Notes: a model not told the origin generated them from the sequence alone. A DNA stretch of 64,000 bases from Nostoc sp. CENA543 (GCF_002896875.1 NZ_CP023278.1:2666001-2730000), one strand, 5' to 3'; counted from the first letter of the stretch, positions 9,463 to 16,973 are shown. A program made the numbers and translations.

Positions 9463-10515
9463 CTAGAACTCGGTAATCTTAGAGGTGAGGCGGGGCAGCT
9501 TGACTGTCCGTAACTCGTCATCACCTTCAAGCTTTAGCTGCCCTATACCCAAGCTCTTAGGCTTGAGGGACTTCTTATCGCCAATACACCGAACCTTCTG
9601 CATATTCTTTACAGTGTTGCCCATTCCAGTTAGTCCAAAGAAAGCTTCTTGAGTTTCACTGTGTCCAATAACCAGGACGGGCATTAAAGGCTTCCTAGAC
9701 ATCGTAATGGCGTACATCCCAAACTTCTTGAGCAGGGCTTTATCCTTAAACCAGTTTGACCAGGTAGAGGTCTCTTCACACACTAAACTGATAGGCTGTA
9801 GCTTAGAGGCCCACTCATCTTCAGGGCAGTTGAGATTTCTAAACTCCTCAAGGCGGTGGTCGAGTTCATCCACATACCACGAGACTTTAGCCTCGATATC
9901 CTGGTGGGTGTGGTAGCTTTCATGTACTCCCCGCCACTCATAAGGGTTTGAGTTAGAGTCCAGAACTATGATGCGGTGACCTAGTTCTTTCTTCTTTTTT
10001 ACTGCGTAGCGGGCAAGCCAAGACTTACCTGAACCTTGTAGACCGTGAATCATGGTAGTGCGGTCTAGAATTAGTTCAATCCAGTCGGTGTCGTTGGTGG
10101 GCTGGGGAGAGTCTACCTGTGCAGGTAGGGGTGCGGGTTCATCTACTTTACTATTAAACAGATTCACGGCGTGTGGTGATACACCATGTCCTAAGTCCAC
10201 AGCAGTCTGAATCTCGTTAAGTACAGTTTCCAGCCCGTAGCTAGCTTCATACTTTCGTAAGTCAGACTCCTTGAGAATGTGGCTTACTACACCTCTGTCT
10301 ATCAATTCATCACGAAAGCTAATCTCGTTAGTCTTTTTTAAGCCATAGAACCAGAGGCAGCCCCCCACCAATAACCCAGCAGGGAGCGAGGCACTAACGT
10401 AGGTTATAAAGGTGGTAGCAGCGAGGGCACCACCTACAAAGATTTGTGTATCCCAGTCGTTAGTATCGTAGGCTAGCTCTTTCCACTTTAGTTGTTCTAT
10501 ATCTTGTTCCAGCAT
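9463..10515 (-). CDS. Membrane-anchored P-loop ATPase, HerA/FtsK-like, unassigned
   Basis: 350 residues. Two hydrophobic segments near the N-terminus (about 24-62, IFVGGALAATTFITYV and LPAGLLVGGCLWFY) are followed by a cytoplasmic ATPase domain: Walker A GLQGSGKSWLA (about 158-168), IIVLDSNSNPYEW, and a Walker B-like ISLVCEETSTW. The layout recalls coupling or translocation ATPases of the HerA/FtsK superfamily, but it is much shorter than FtsK or TraD and I see no gamma domain. It follows a four-helix membrane protein after one base and is probably cotranscribed with four upstream genes. DNA segregation, replication anchoring or superinfection control are all possible; none is shown. Confidence 0.75.
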   Translation of the reverse strand: MLEQDIEQLKWKELAYDTNDWDTQIFVGGALAATTFITYVSASLPAGLLVGGCLWFYGLKKTNEISFRDELIDRGVVSHILKESDLRKYEASYGLETVLNEIQTAVDLGHGVSPHAVNLFNSKVDEPAPLPAQVDSPQPTNDTDWIELILDRTTMIHGLQGSGKSWLARYAVKKKKELGHRIIVLDSNSNPYEWRGVHESYHTHQDIEAKVSWYVDELDHRLEEFRNLNCPEDEWASKLQPISLVCEETSTWSNWFKDKALLKKFGMYAITMSRKPLMPVLVIGHSETQEAFFGLTGMGNTVKNMQKVRCIGDKKSLKPKSLGIGQLKLEGDDELRTVKLPRLTSKITEF

Positions 10516-10516
10516 A

Positions 10517-11176
10517 TTAAACCTCGCTTTTAGCTAATCTTTGAAAGTAAATAAACTCTTGAACCTGTAGAAGAACAACGAAAAGGGCTTCGACTAAATA
10601 GATAGTAATGATGAGACTAATAATGTTACCCAGGTTGAGTAAGTCGAACTGTCTGGTAGCGATGACGTAGAAGAATCTATCAAGACCACCATCAACAGGT
10701 GGGAAAGCGTGAATGCAGGCAACATAATCAATACTGTAGGCGATGTAGGAACAGGTACGAGCCCATTTAATAGAGCGTAGGGGGAACTCGTTCCATATCT
10801 TCTTAAGAGCAGCCAGTGACTTAGAGTCTTCTTTGCCTATCTTCATCTGAGGGTGGTTCTCTGACTGTCTAATCACTGTCCTAATAAGTTTTCGGTCGGC
10901 TTTTACCCAAAGGGGAAGTAACTGCATAATTTGCAAGATAGCCCAGAAGACAATTCCTACCAAAGTAGACAGAGAGAAGAACCTGAAGAACCCACCGACA
11001 TAGGGCAGTCCAGCTAGAAAACTGTCTCCTATTCTTAGGCGGATAAACGCAATATATGGCAAGGCATTGTTATAGCAACCGTATACAATAGCAATAATAA
11101 GCAACCAAAAAAGTACATTCATTATGCCCTCGGTCGAGAAAGACCGAGGCTTTTTTGCTCGGAACTCAGAACTCAT
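10517..11176 (-). CDS. Hypothetical membrane protein with about four helices
   Basis: 219 residues with hydrophobic segments near 19-42, 60-85, about 145-165 and 185-210. No recognisable motif. Its ATG overlaps the stop of the upstream gene (ATGA), and the ATPase gene follows after one base, so the three are translationally linked. A second possible start is the ATG at 11122, just after a strong hairpin within the first codons. The first 18 residues are basic and encoded across that hairpin. A membrane partner of the ATPase is the simplest inference. Confidence 0.7.
   Translation of the reverse strand: MSSEFRAKKPRSFSTEGIMNVLFWLLIIAIVYGCYNNALPYIAFIRLRIGDSFLAGLPYVGGFFRFFSLSTLVGIVFWAILQIMQLLPLWVKADRKLIRTVIRQSENHPQMKIGKEDSKSLAALKKIWNEFPLRSIKWARTCSYIAYSIDYVACIHAFPPVDGGLDRFFYVIATRQFDLLNLGNIISLIITIYLVEALFVVLLQVQEFIYFQRLAKSEV
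11128..11156 (+). terminator. Plus-strand intrinsic terminator inside a leftward gene
   Basis: CCTCGGTC-GAGAAA-GACCGAGG forms a perfect 8 bp stem, followed on the plus strand by CTTTTTT. This is a good terminator for rightward transcription but sits inside the 5' part of a minus-strand gene. It may stop read-through from the integrase side, or its mirror in the mRNA may mask the start at 11122. Confidence 0.6.
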
Positions 11177-11703
11177 TTTACGTACCTCACATAAGCGGGT
11201 TCTTCATGATTGGCGGGTGGGGCGCTACCGGTGTAAGCTATCTTGCCTACGACCGCGTTGAGTCGTCCATCTTCATCAAAGTCGGCAGGAATGAGTACAC
11301 CTGTATTACCGAAGTTGTCGCAAACAATTGCATTGGCTGGGAGTTGCTTACCGTCTTTGATGACTGGCTTACCACTTTGCAGATAACCTTCGACTCTTAT
11401 GCAGCCGTTTTGGTATCTTTGGTTAGCAATCTCCGCCAACTCCCTTGAGTATTCTTGTGTAGCTATCTGCTCATTACGCTTCAGGTTGTTAGTGGCAATC
11501 ATGTTTTGCAGGTAAACGTCGTTCTTAGCTTTAAGTTCTCGGTCGCCTTGGGCGAGAGAGACAAAGGCGACGAAAGCGGCTACAACGCCGTACTTCGCCC
11601 AGTGTCTCTCAAAGTGTGCGATTACAGAAGACTGATTAGATTCGATAGGTCGTCTTTGACTTGTTGTAATAGCTGACGAGAAGCTTCCCGTCGGCGCACC
11701 CAC
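11173..11703 (-). CDS. Hypothetical single-pass membrane protein, 176 aa
   Basis: One hydrophobic segment (about 38-52, YGVVAAFVAFVSLAQG) is followed by a helical stretch and a C-terminal globular part of unknown fold (VIKDGKQLPANAIVCDNFG). The frame opens at a GTG at 11703, overlapping the upstream gene out of frame by 82 bp. No better start was found before the membrane segment, so either the overlap is real or a rare start codon is used. It is linked by ATGA to the four-helix protein. Function unknown. Confidence 0.62.
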   Translation of the reverse strand: MGAPTGSFSSAITTSQRRPIESNQSSVIAHFERHWAKYGVVAAFVAFVSLAQGDRELKAKNDVYLQNMIATNNLKRNEQIATQEYSRELAEIANQRYQNGCIRVEGYLQSGKPVIKDGKQLPANAIVCDNFGNTGVLIPADFDEDGRLNAVVGKIAYTGSAPPANHEEPAYVRYVK

Positions 11704-12221
11704 TCCCCCAGGCGTTCTTGCTCCCGTGCTGCACGGTCAATGAGGAAAGCTTCGTTCTCAGCTCGGAGGCGTTCTACTTCCTGTTCAACGGCAGCACTTC
11801 TGCTATCTACCATTGCGCCTAGAGCTTGATTCTTGGCAGTTTGGTAAGCATCTTCGATGACGAGAGCATCACGGAAACCTTGTTGTATGGCAAGAACTAA
11901 CTCTGCATCTTCTAGGGCTTCACGAATGCACTCTGTGATGCTCAGGGCGGTTGCTTTGGTGTTGGTGATAGCTTCAGCCGAAGTCTTAGCTAGACCCATG
12001 CCCATGCCCCCAGCAGATGGCTTAGGCTGATCGTTAGGTTTAGAGTCTTTTACTTTGTTAGCGAGGGCTTCGGTGCGTTCTACAAATTCTTCAGGCACAT
12101 CGCTATCAAGAGTGAATTCCATGTTAGGAAAGCGGGTTTGTAACTCAACTAGGAGTTGCTTGGGCTTTAACTCTTGTCCGGTGGTTAGTTGGATTAATTC
12201 AGCGGCTTCTCTAATCTTCAT
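11622..12221 (-). CDS. Hypothetical coiled-coil protein, 199 aa
   Basis: The N-terminus (MKIREAAELIQLTTGQEL) could form a small helix-turn-helix. A Gly/Met-rich linker (SAGGMGMGLAK) follows near residue 70, then a long coiled coil (about 125-190: VEQEVERLRAENEAFL). No family is recognised. It starts two bases after the HTH-like gene ends, clearly in the same operon. The shape (small head domain, linker, long coiled coil) would suit a DNA-binding adaptor or a scaffold for the membrane complex encoded downstream. Confidence 0.7.
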   Translation of the reverse strand: MKIREAAELIQLTTGQELKPKQLLVELQTRFPNMEFTLDSDVPEEFVERTEALANKVKDSKPNDQPKPSAGGMGMGLAKTSAEAITNTKATALSITECIREALEDAELVLAIQQGFRDALVIEDAYQTAKNQALGAMVDSRSAAVEQEVERLRAENEAFLIDRAAREQERLGEWVRRREASRQLLQQVKDDLSNLISLL

Positions 12222-12223
12222 GA

Positions 12224-12517
12224 CTAAATCTCCTGTTCGTAGTAAGCGGGGTTTTCAGCTAGTAACTTTCTGGTTGCGCTCCTACCATGTATGCGGTAAG
12301 TGTGTAGAACTTTGCGGAGGATGGGTAAATCCCAGTTTGTTAGCGGTCGCCTGCGGGATATACCACAGTTGTCTTTGGTGCGGAGTCGCTTGAGTCGGGG
12401 GAGATACAGACTGCCAAGGTCGAGGATTGTGTATAAGACCGAGGTTGTAGTTTCTAGCTCTTTAGCGACTTGCTCACGGGTGAGGATAACCTCTACTGAA
12501 TCGCCTATGACTTCCAT
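12224..12517 (-). CDS. Small HTH-like protein heading the leftward operon
   Basis: 97 residues from the ATG at 12517, which has AAAGGG upstream (a GTG at 12523 would add two codons). The segment LTREQVAKELETTTSVLYTIL resembles a MerR/excisionase-type helix-turn-helix, and a second basic helical part (LRKVLHTYRIHGRSATRKLL) follows. As the first gene after a control region with tandem 10 bp motifs, it could autoregulate the operon. An excisionase (Xis) role is also possible, since small MerR-like proteins often do this in prophages. Both ideas are inference. Confidence 0.65.
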   Translation of the reverse strand: MEVIGDSVEVILTREQVAKELETTTSVLYTILDLGSLYLPRLKRLRTKDNCGISRRRPLTNWDLPILRKVLHTYRIHGRSATRKLLAENPAYYEQEI

Positions 12518-12560
12518 GTTCACCCTTTATTAGTGTTCATCTTTAAAATCTCTGAATAGC

Positions 12561-12650
12561 TACGGATAAGTACGGATAGGAAGGAATGTCTAGATTTACA
12601 TATTCGGATGTATCCCTCTTTATCCCTCTACATCTATTCTAATCCGTAGA
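12561..12650. promoter_or_regulatory. Control region with tandem 10 bp motifs
   Basis: TACGGATAAG is followed directly by TACGGATAGG (12561-12580), then TATCCCTCTT by TATCCCTCTA (12611-12630), then AATCCGTAGA (12641-12650), which is inverted to the first pair. Repeats at one-helical-turn spacing upstream of an operon look like a multi-site operator or small iterons. The location suits the promoter of the leftward operon starting at 12517. Confidence 0.5.
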
Positions 12651-12671
12651 ATATAGCAAAACCAAGCCAAA

Positions 12672-12700
12672 AAGCCCCAAAAACACTAGTTTTGGGGCTT
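12672..12700 (-). terminator. Terminator of the 106-aa leftward gene
   Basis: AAGCCCCAAAA and TTTTGGGGCTT form an 11 bp stem around a short loop, followed on the minus strand by a run of T. It lies 60 bp past the stop of the gene ending at 12763. Confidence 0.8.
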
Positions 12701-12762
12701 ATTTTGATCGAAATAACTGATCAATGTACTGACATATATGCGGTTTTGCTTATGTCCAGTTA

Positions 12763-13083
12763 TCACCCAGATATAGGGTCAATAAAGCATTCTTGGAACA
12801 CACCTTCATCGACCCACATAATAATGATCTCGCCGGGCTGTAGCACCCCATATAAAGCTTTTATGGTTTCTAACCTATGTGGGACGTTTAGCTCGTTTGT
12901 GACGGCTTCTAGACCCTCCAAACCGAACAGGAAGGGTTTAGTACCTACTGTATGGTTCTCACTGGACAAAAGGAGGAAGGATGGTTGTTTGAACTTTCTG
13001 GCTTGTTCTCGAAAATAGTCTAGTGGCCAGCCAAGGAAGGGGGTGAGTTGCTGCCTATCCATAAATGTATGTAGAGGGTACAT
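12763..13083 (-). CDS. Hypothetical prophage protein, 106 aa
   Basis: A soluble protein of alternating helices and strands (FLLLSSENHTVGTKPFLF, EIIIMWVDEGVF). I do not recognise a family. A second possible start is the ATG at 13062. It forms its own short leftward unit: a terminator follows at 12672-12700, and a hairpin at 13114-13140 precedes it, leaving almost no room for a promoter between hairpin and gene. The frame reading oppositely over the same bases is judged a shadow. Confidence 0.6.
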   Translation of the reverse strand: MYPLHTFMDRQQLTPFLGWPLDYFREQARKFKQPSFLLLSSENHTVGTKPFLFGLEGLEAVTNELNVPHRLETIKALYGVLQPGEIIIMWVDEGVFQECFIDPISG

Positions 13084-13113
13084 CTAGACTATAGGACGGA
13101 CTAGGCAAAAAAT

Positions 13114-13140
13114 AACCCCACGCACTCGTTGCATGGGGTT
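13114..13140 (-). terminator. Hairpin with T-run upstream of the 106-aa gene
   Basis: AACCCCACGCA and TGCATGGGGTT pair over 11 positions with one mismatch, and the minus strand continues ATTTTTT. It works as a leftward terminator but lies 31 bp before a leftward start codon, so it could be an attenuator or insulate the gene from transcription out of the 13.2 kb repeat block. Confidence 0.55.
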
Positions 13141-13225
13141 TACCCTACTATCTATACTTCCATTCTACAAACTATGGGCGGCGGAACAAAGCGGAGGGGT
13201 AGTTGGTGTTAGTAATTAAATTACA

Positions 13226-13357
13226 CGCAAGGTCGGGGGTGCCTCAGTGGTTGTTTCTACCCCAATAGGGAACAAAAATGCTAGAACCCGCGTGGTTGAG
13301 GGATTCTTACCCCCCACAGTCCCCCTGTTTTTTGAAAATATAGGGGGGACTGTGGGG
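13226..13357 (+). repeat. Inverted conserved block, copy 1 (hairpin-ended)
   Basis: About 130 bp match the reverse complement of 35541-35673 with scattered differences. Shared landmarks in order: CGCAAGGTCGGGGGTGCCTC, CCAATAGGGAACAAAAATGC, GGATTCTTACCCCCCACAGT, then a 14 bp hairpin stem (13312-13325 with 13344-13357) around a GTTTTTTGAAAAT loop. No coding frame. The block precedes the GIY-YIG/polymerase promoter. The unusual conservation of a non-coding element with a strong hairpin suggests a cis-acting DNA site or structured RNA. Confidence 0.85.
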
Positions 13358-13446
13358 TCGATCTTTCTACTGGTAAATACTTAGGGTTTTTGTGATTTTA
13401 CAGTCTAAGTACACCTTATTTAGCTTGTATTTTCCTTGATTGCATA

Positions 13447-13487
13447 TTGACAGCACTATGTCTTTCTGTGCTATAATAGTGGTGTCA
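13447..13487 (+). promoter_or_regulatory. Promoter-operator 1, for GIY-YIG and polB
   Basis: TTGACA (13447-13452) and TATAAT (13472-13477) are 19 bp apart. The 19-mer TGCTATAATAGTGGTGTCA (13469-13487) is identical at 35752-35770 and has one mismatch at 35414-35432 on the other strand. Half-sites TGACAGCAC (13448-13456) and GTGGTGTCA (13479-13487) form a dyad with 22 bp between them, so a repressor could span the promoter. Confidence 0.8.
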
Positions 13488-13504
13488 ACACATAAAGGAC
13501 TTAT

Positions 13505-14017
13505 ATGAGTAAGAAACATACTTCACTGAGATTAGAAGAGGAGCTACTCGAAAGCTTGAAGTTAGAGGCTGATAATAGTGGTATGAGTCTAAACGACTAT
13601 CTAGTCAAGAACTTACAGGGTCTAGTTGAAGACACCCTCCCACTACTAAATAAAGAAGAGCTGCCTGAACAACCCTCCGTCTATTTCGTACTAGATGTCA
13701 GTGGACAAATTCTCTATATTGGGCAGACCCGTAACCTTAAGGAAAGCTGGGCTAAGCATCAAAGACTAAGACAACTAGAGTCACTTGGTTTAGTCTCTAT
13801 CGCTTGGGTAGGCTGTGAGGAAAGCGAGCTTGGTTCTCTAGAGACTTCTTTGGTAGAGATATTAAAGCCGAAGTTAAACGACCAACCTAGACCCCATGAA
13901 ACAACAGTTGCCGTCCGCTTACCACATTCCGAGCTGGAGTTGCTCACAGAATACGCCCAGAAGACTAACCGCACTGTCTCTGAAGTTATTGGCGACTACT
14001 CCCGCACCCTCCGCTAG
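13505..14017 (+). CDS. RHH-GIY-YIG-RHH fusion protein
   Basis: 170 residues in three parts. Residues 1-42 look like a ribbon-helix-helix DNA-binding domain (TSLRLEEELLESLKLEAD). Residues 58-127 are a compact GIY-YIG nuclease domain: VYF at 59-61, YIG at 71-73, R76, H85, E113 (LETSLVEIL) and N125. Residues 132-170 are a second ribbon-helix-helix (TTVAVRLPHSELELLTEYAQ). AAAGGA lies at the proper distance before the ATG. As the first gene behind promoter-operator 1 and next to the DNA polymerase, it might nick a replication or homing site, or act as a DNA-binding regulator of its own operator. Both roles are inferred. Confidence 0.85.
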   Translation: MSKKHTSLRLEEELLESLKLEADNSGMSLNDYLVKNLQGLVEDTLPLLNKEELPEQPSVYFVLDVSGQILYIGQTRNLKESWAKHQRLRQLESLGLVSIAWVGCEESELGSLETSLVEILKPKLNDQPRPHETTVAVRLPHSELELLTEYAQKTNRTVSEVIGDYSRTLR

Positions 14018-14021
14018 ACAA

Positions 14022-14064
14022 TGTAAATGCCAGTGGTGACTGGTACTCCCCACTGGCATTTACA
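14022..14064. promoter_or_regulatory. Perfect 15 bp inverted repeat before polB
   Basis: TGTAAATGCCAGTGG and CCACTGGCATTTACA flank a 13-base loop and lie between the GIY-YIG gene and polB. No T-run follows, so it is a poor terminator. It could be an mRNA control hairpin, a cleavage site for the upstream nuclease or an origin-like cruciform. Confidence 0.7.
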
Positions 14065-14100
14065 AAACCCTAATTCAAATAATTCAAAGGATTTCAAGCT

Positions 14101-16959
14101 ATGTCTATTATACCCCAAAACCCCAAGACCGCATCATCTGGAGCTAAGAAAGTGTCAACTCTGGTAATCGCTACAGACTCCGAGTGGGACAAGACCGTAA
14201 GGGAAGTTGTTAAGAGTGAATGGCTCTCTACCCAGTTTTCAACCTATAGCAAGCTTACCGGAGAGAAGAGACGCTACCTGTTTGTTAGTAATGATGTCTC
14301 TACGCCCTGCTACAAGCGCCTCATGTCCTATGAACTTGTTTCTGGTGTGAAAGTCATCTTTGTCGAGATGAGCGACTCCCTGAACCTCATAGAATATATC
14401 CTCAACGACTGCGATAAAGACCGCCAGCACAAGAATATTAACCTGTTGATGTTCTACAGCCCTAAAGACCTTGAGTACGCTTTTGGCTGGGATTTCATCC
14501 AACCTCTGTATATGTCTGGAGCTATTCAACAGAAAAGAAATATTAGCTGCCGCCCCCCTTTCGTGCTAGAAGTTAATGAGCATAAATACACCGTAGACAT
14601 CAAAGACATGAAGGGATGGTCTGGTAACAGTGGTTTAAAAGCTCTAGCAGATGCTGTGGGTGTGAAGATGCAAAGTAAAGCTGGTATGGACTCATACAAA
14701 ACTCACATGAGAGACGGTCTGGAAGCCTTCCCTGACCTGTTTGCAGCCTACTCTATGGGTGATGTGGACGACTTACTATCTATCTACTCTGCTTTCGTTG
14801 AGCTAGTACGCTGGGTGCAGCACGAAGTTATTGGTCTCCCTAAGGAGATGTGCTTCAACGAAGAGAACATCCCCATGACTACTGGTTCTTTGGTTGCTAA
14901 AACCTTAGAGAGCTGGATTTACTGCCAAGGCGACCGCCGAGAGATTGAGTTCGCAATCAAGAAGCTTGGGTTATTAGATAGCTCTGATAAAGAACACAAG
15001 AAGAACCTAGACCACTACCATAATGTCATTGAGGTTCTAAACACTCGCAACAAGCTTAGAAACTCTATTGCTGAGTATTCTAAGTCCTCTAATAGCGTAG
15101 ACGGTAGAGCCCTTAGTCAGTTTTTTCGCCTGCCCTTCAGCTTCCTGGGTATCTCCCAATGCAGTGTGAACTACTTCGCCCGCATCACTGAAGATTCCTC
15201 AGCTTTCAATGCTCTGGTACAGGGTGGAAGATGCAACAACGAGCGCCCCAGTGAATATGTCTGTGAACTAGGTGCCGACATTGACCTTAACTCCTGCTAC
15301 GGTAGTGCCCTAAGAGCCTTTACCTTCCCTCTAGGTTTACCTACTGTCTGGGGTTGGAAGCCTAACCAAAAGCGCATGAGTCTTAAGCAGTGGCTTGCCA
15401 AGTACGAATCCGACCTAGTTGATAACCTATGGACTGTCACAGTTTCTGGTGAGATTAAGTTCTGCCAAGATTTAATCTACAGTAAGATTGTCTCCCAGAA
15501 GGATATCAACCGTGCAGCCCTTGGTGAAGACTGGGATAAAGAAACTGACGATACCGACCGCGACGATGATGTCGCTCACATCCCTGGACACTTCGCCCTC
15601 ATCCGCAAACAGATTCAGAACGGGATTATTACCAGCGATGTTTTAAAGGTTCTTCGTGCAGTAGCCACTAACAAAGAACTCAACGAGTTGATGAGTCTTA
15701 CAGTAGAGAGCGCGGCTGCCTACCTAAAGAGTGATGAAGTGCCTAGCGTTGATGCGTGGATTGAATGTGTAGTTAGTGATAAGGGCTCGCTGGAAAATGT
15801 TAACGGTAAACGCGACCTTAGCTCTGATACTCGCACTCGCAAATGGGTTTCTCTACACCTAGAGGGATTCATAGGTAAGCTAGTAGATGTGCGCGGCGGT
15901 CTCAAGTCCATCTCTAACTCCGGTACAGCTCCTGCCGAAGAGAAAACTACTGCCACTGCTAAACAGGAAATTCTCAAGCTGTTTGTTAATACTAGTTATG
16001 GTGTATCTGCTAGCCCATACTTCAGTGTTGGTAACACTGTCCTAGCTAATAACATTACCGCTAGAGCTAGAGTTGGTGCCTGGATGCTAAACAAAGCCCT
16101 CCACACACGCCAATCTATTACTGATGGTGGTTTCTACAGTCTCCTACACGTACCTACCCTTAAAGACTCGGCTAGACTTCCTGGCTTTGATACTTTAAGC
16201 GACAATACCAAGTGGACTGACACCAAGAACTACACTCGAATTACTACCCCTCTCGCTGGGCTAGACTGGGCTAGTATCTTCTCTCATATTGCTGACTTCG
16301 TTAAAGAAAGTGACCCAGCTACCCTGCCTAAGAAGTCTAAAGACTGGGGTGCTTTCCTGAAGGCTGTTAGCCGTGAAGTTGAGAACCTTGACTCTCTAGC
16401 TAAAGAACATATCGATAAGTTCTGGAATCGTTATAACTTGTCCTTACCCTTCAATATCGAACACAAGATTGAGAATTGTTTTTCTGTCGCTAGCTTTATT
16501 AACAAGGCACACTACTATATTCATAGTGTTTATGACGGAGAGGTATTCAAAATCCGTGGCGCTCGTAACTATGAAGAGTCTGCACTGAGAAAACACCCCT
16601 CCTACGAATTACTCAAGGGATTGGCTTTCGGTGGTGATTATTTCCCCTCTGACCTGAACTATGACCATAAATCCCTACTGAAGATAAACAAGTGGGTTAT
16701 GGCTCAAGCTAGCGCGGGATTTGACACTGTAAAGCAGGTTAGACCTGGAGATGAATTAATCGAAGTCCGCACCGCCCGCTATAACAACACCCATATCTTC
16801 TGTGAAAGTGTTGACGACTTCAAGAGACGTAGCGAACGCAAGACAGTTAACCGAGGTGAAAAACTGGAGTGGTTTGAACGCGCTAGAGCTAACGGGTTTA
16901 GCAAAGTTCACGCCTTGATGATGCTAGATACCCTACAACTTGGTACATACAAGAAGTAG
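14101..16959 (+). CDS. polB: Family B DNA polymerase
   Basis: 952 residues. The 3'-5' exonuclease shows Exo I D26/E28 (TDSEWD), an Exo II candidate near D123-D131 and Exo III Y217/D221 (YSMGDVDD). Polymerase motif A is D395-L-N-S398-C-Y400 (a Dx2SLYP variant), motif B is K626-x3-N630-T-S-Y633-G (Kx3NSxYG), and motif C reads ITDGG with D675, lacking the first aspartate of the usual DTD. About 230 residues separate motifs A and B, far more than in minimal enzymes, and might include a TPR1-like insertion as in protein-primed polymerases. AAAGGAT precedes the ATG. No helicase, primase, clamp or terminal protein is recognised in the element. Confidence 0.9.
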   Translation: MSIIPQNPKTASSGAKKVSTLVIATDSEWDKTVREVVKSEWLSTQFSTYSKLTGEKRRYLFVSNDVSTPCYKRLMSYELVSGVKVIFVEMSDSLNLIEYILNDCDKDRQHKNINLLMFYSPKDLEYAFGWDFIQPLYMSGAIQQKRNISCRPPFVLEVNEHKYTVDIKDMKGWSGNSGLKALADAVGVKMQSKAGMDSYKTHMRDGLEAFPDLFAAYSMGDVDDLLSIYSAFVELVRWVQHEVIGLPKEMCFNEENIPMTTGSLVAKTLESWIYCQGDRREIEFAIKKLGLLDSSDKEHKKNLDHYHNVIEVLNTRNKLRNSIAEYSKSSNSVDGRALSQFFRLPFSFLGISQCSVNYFARITEDSSAFNALVQGGRCNNERPSEYVCELGADIDLNSCYGSALRAFTFPLGLPTVWGWKPNQKRMSLKQWLAKYESDLVDNLWTVTVSGEIKFCQDLIYSKIVSQKDINRAALGEDWDKETDDTDRDDDVAHIPGHFALIRKQIQNGIITSDVLKVLRAVATNKELNELMSLTVESAAAYLKSDEVPSVDAWIECVVSDKGSLENVNGKRDLSSDTRTRKWVSLHLEGFIGKLVDVRGGLKSISNSGTAPAEEKTTATAKQEILKLFVNTSYGVSASPYFSVGNTVLANNITARARVGAWMLNKALHTRQSITDGGFYSLLHVPTLKDSARLPGFDTLSDNTKWTDTKNYTRITTPLAGLDWASIFSHIADFVKESDPATLPKKSKDWGAFLKAVSREVENLDSLAKEHIDKFWNRYNLSLPFNIEHKIENCFSVASFINKAHYYIHSVYDGEVFKIRGARNYEESALRKHPSYELLKGLAFGGDYFPSDLNYDHKSLLKINKWVMAQASAGFDTVKQVRPGDELIEVRTARYNNTHIFCESVDDFKRRSERKTVNRGEKLEWFERARANGFSKVHALMMLDTLQLGTYKK

Positions 16960-16973
16960 ATTATAGATACAAC

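Noticed and set aside
12692-13018. Plus-strand 108-codon frame across the 106-aa gene
   Set aside because: It begins within the terminator hairpin, its product has no protein-like pattern, and the minus-strand frame with its own terminator is more credible.
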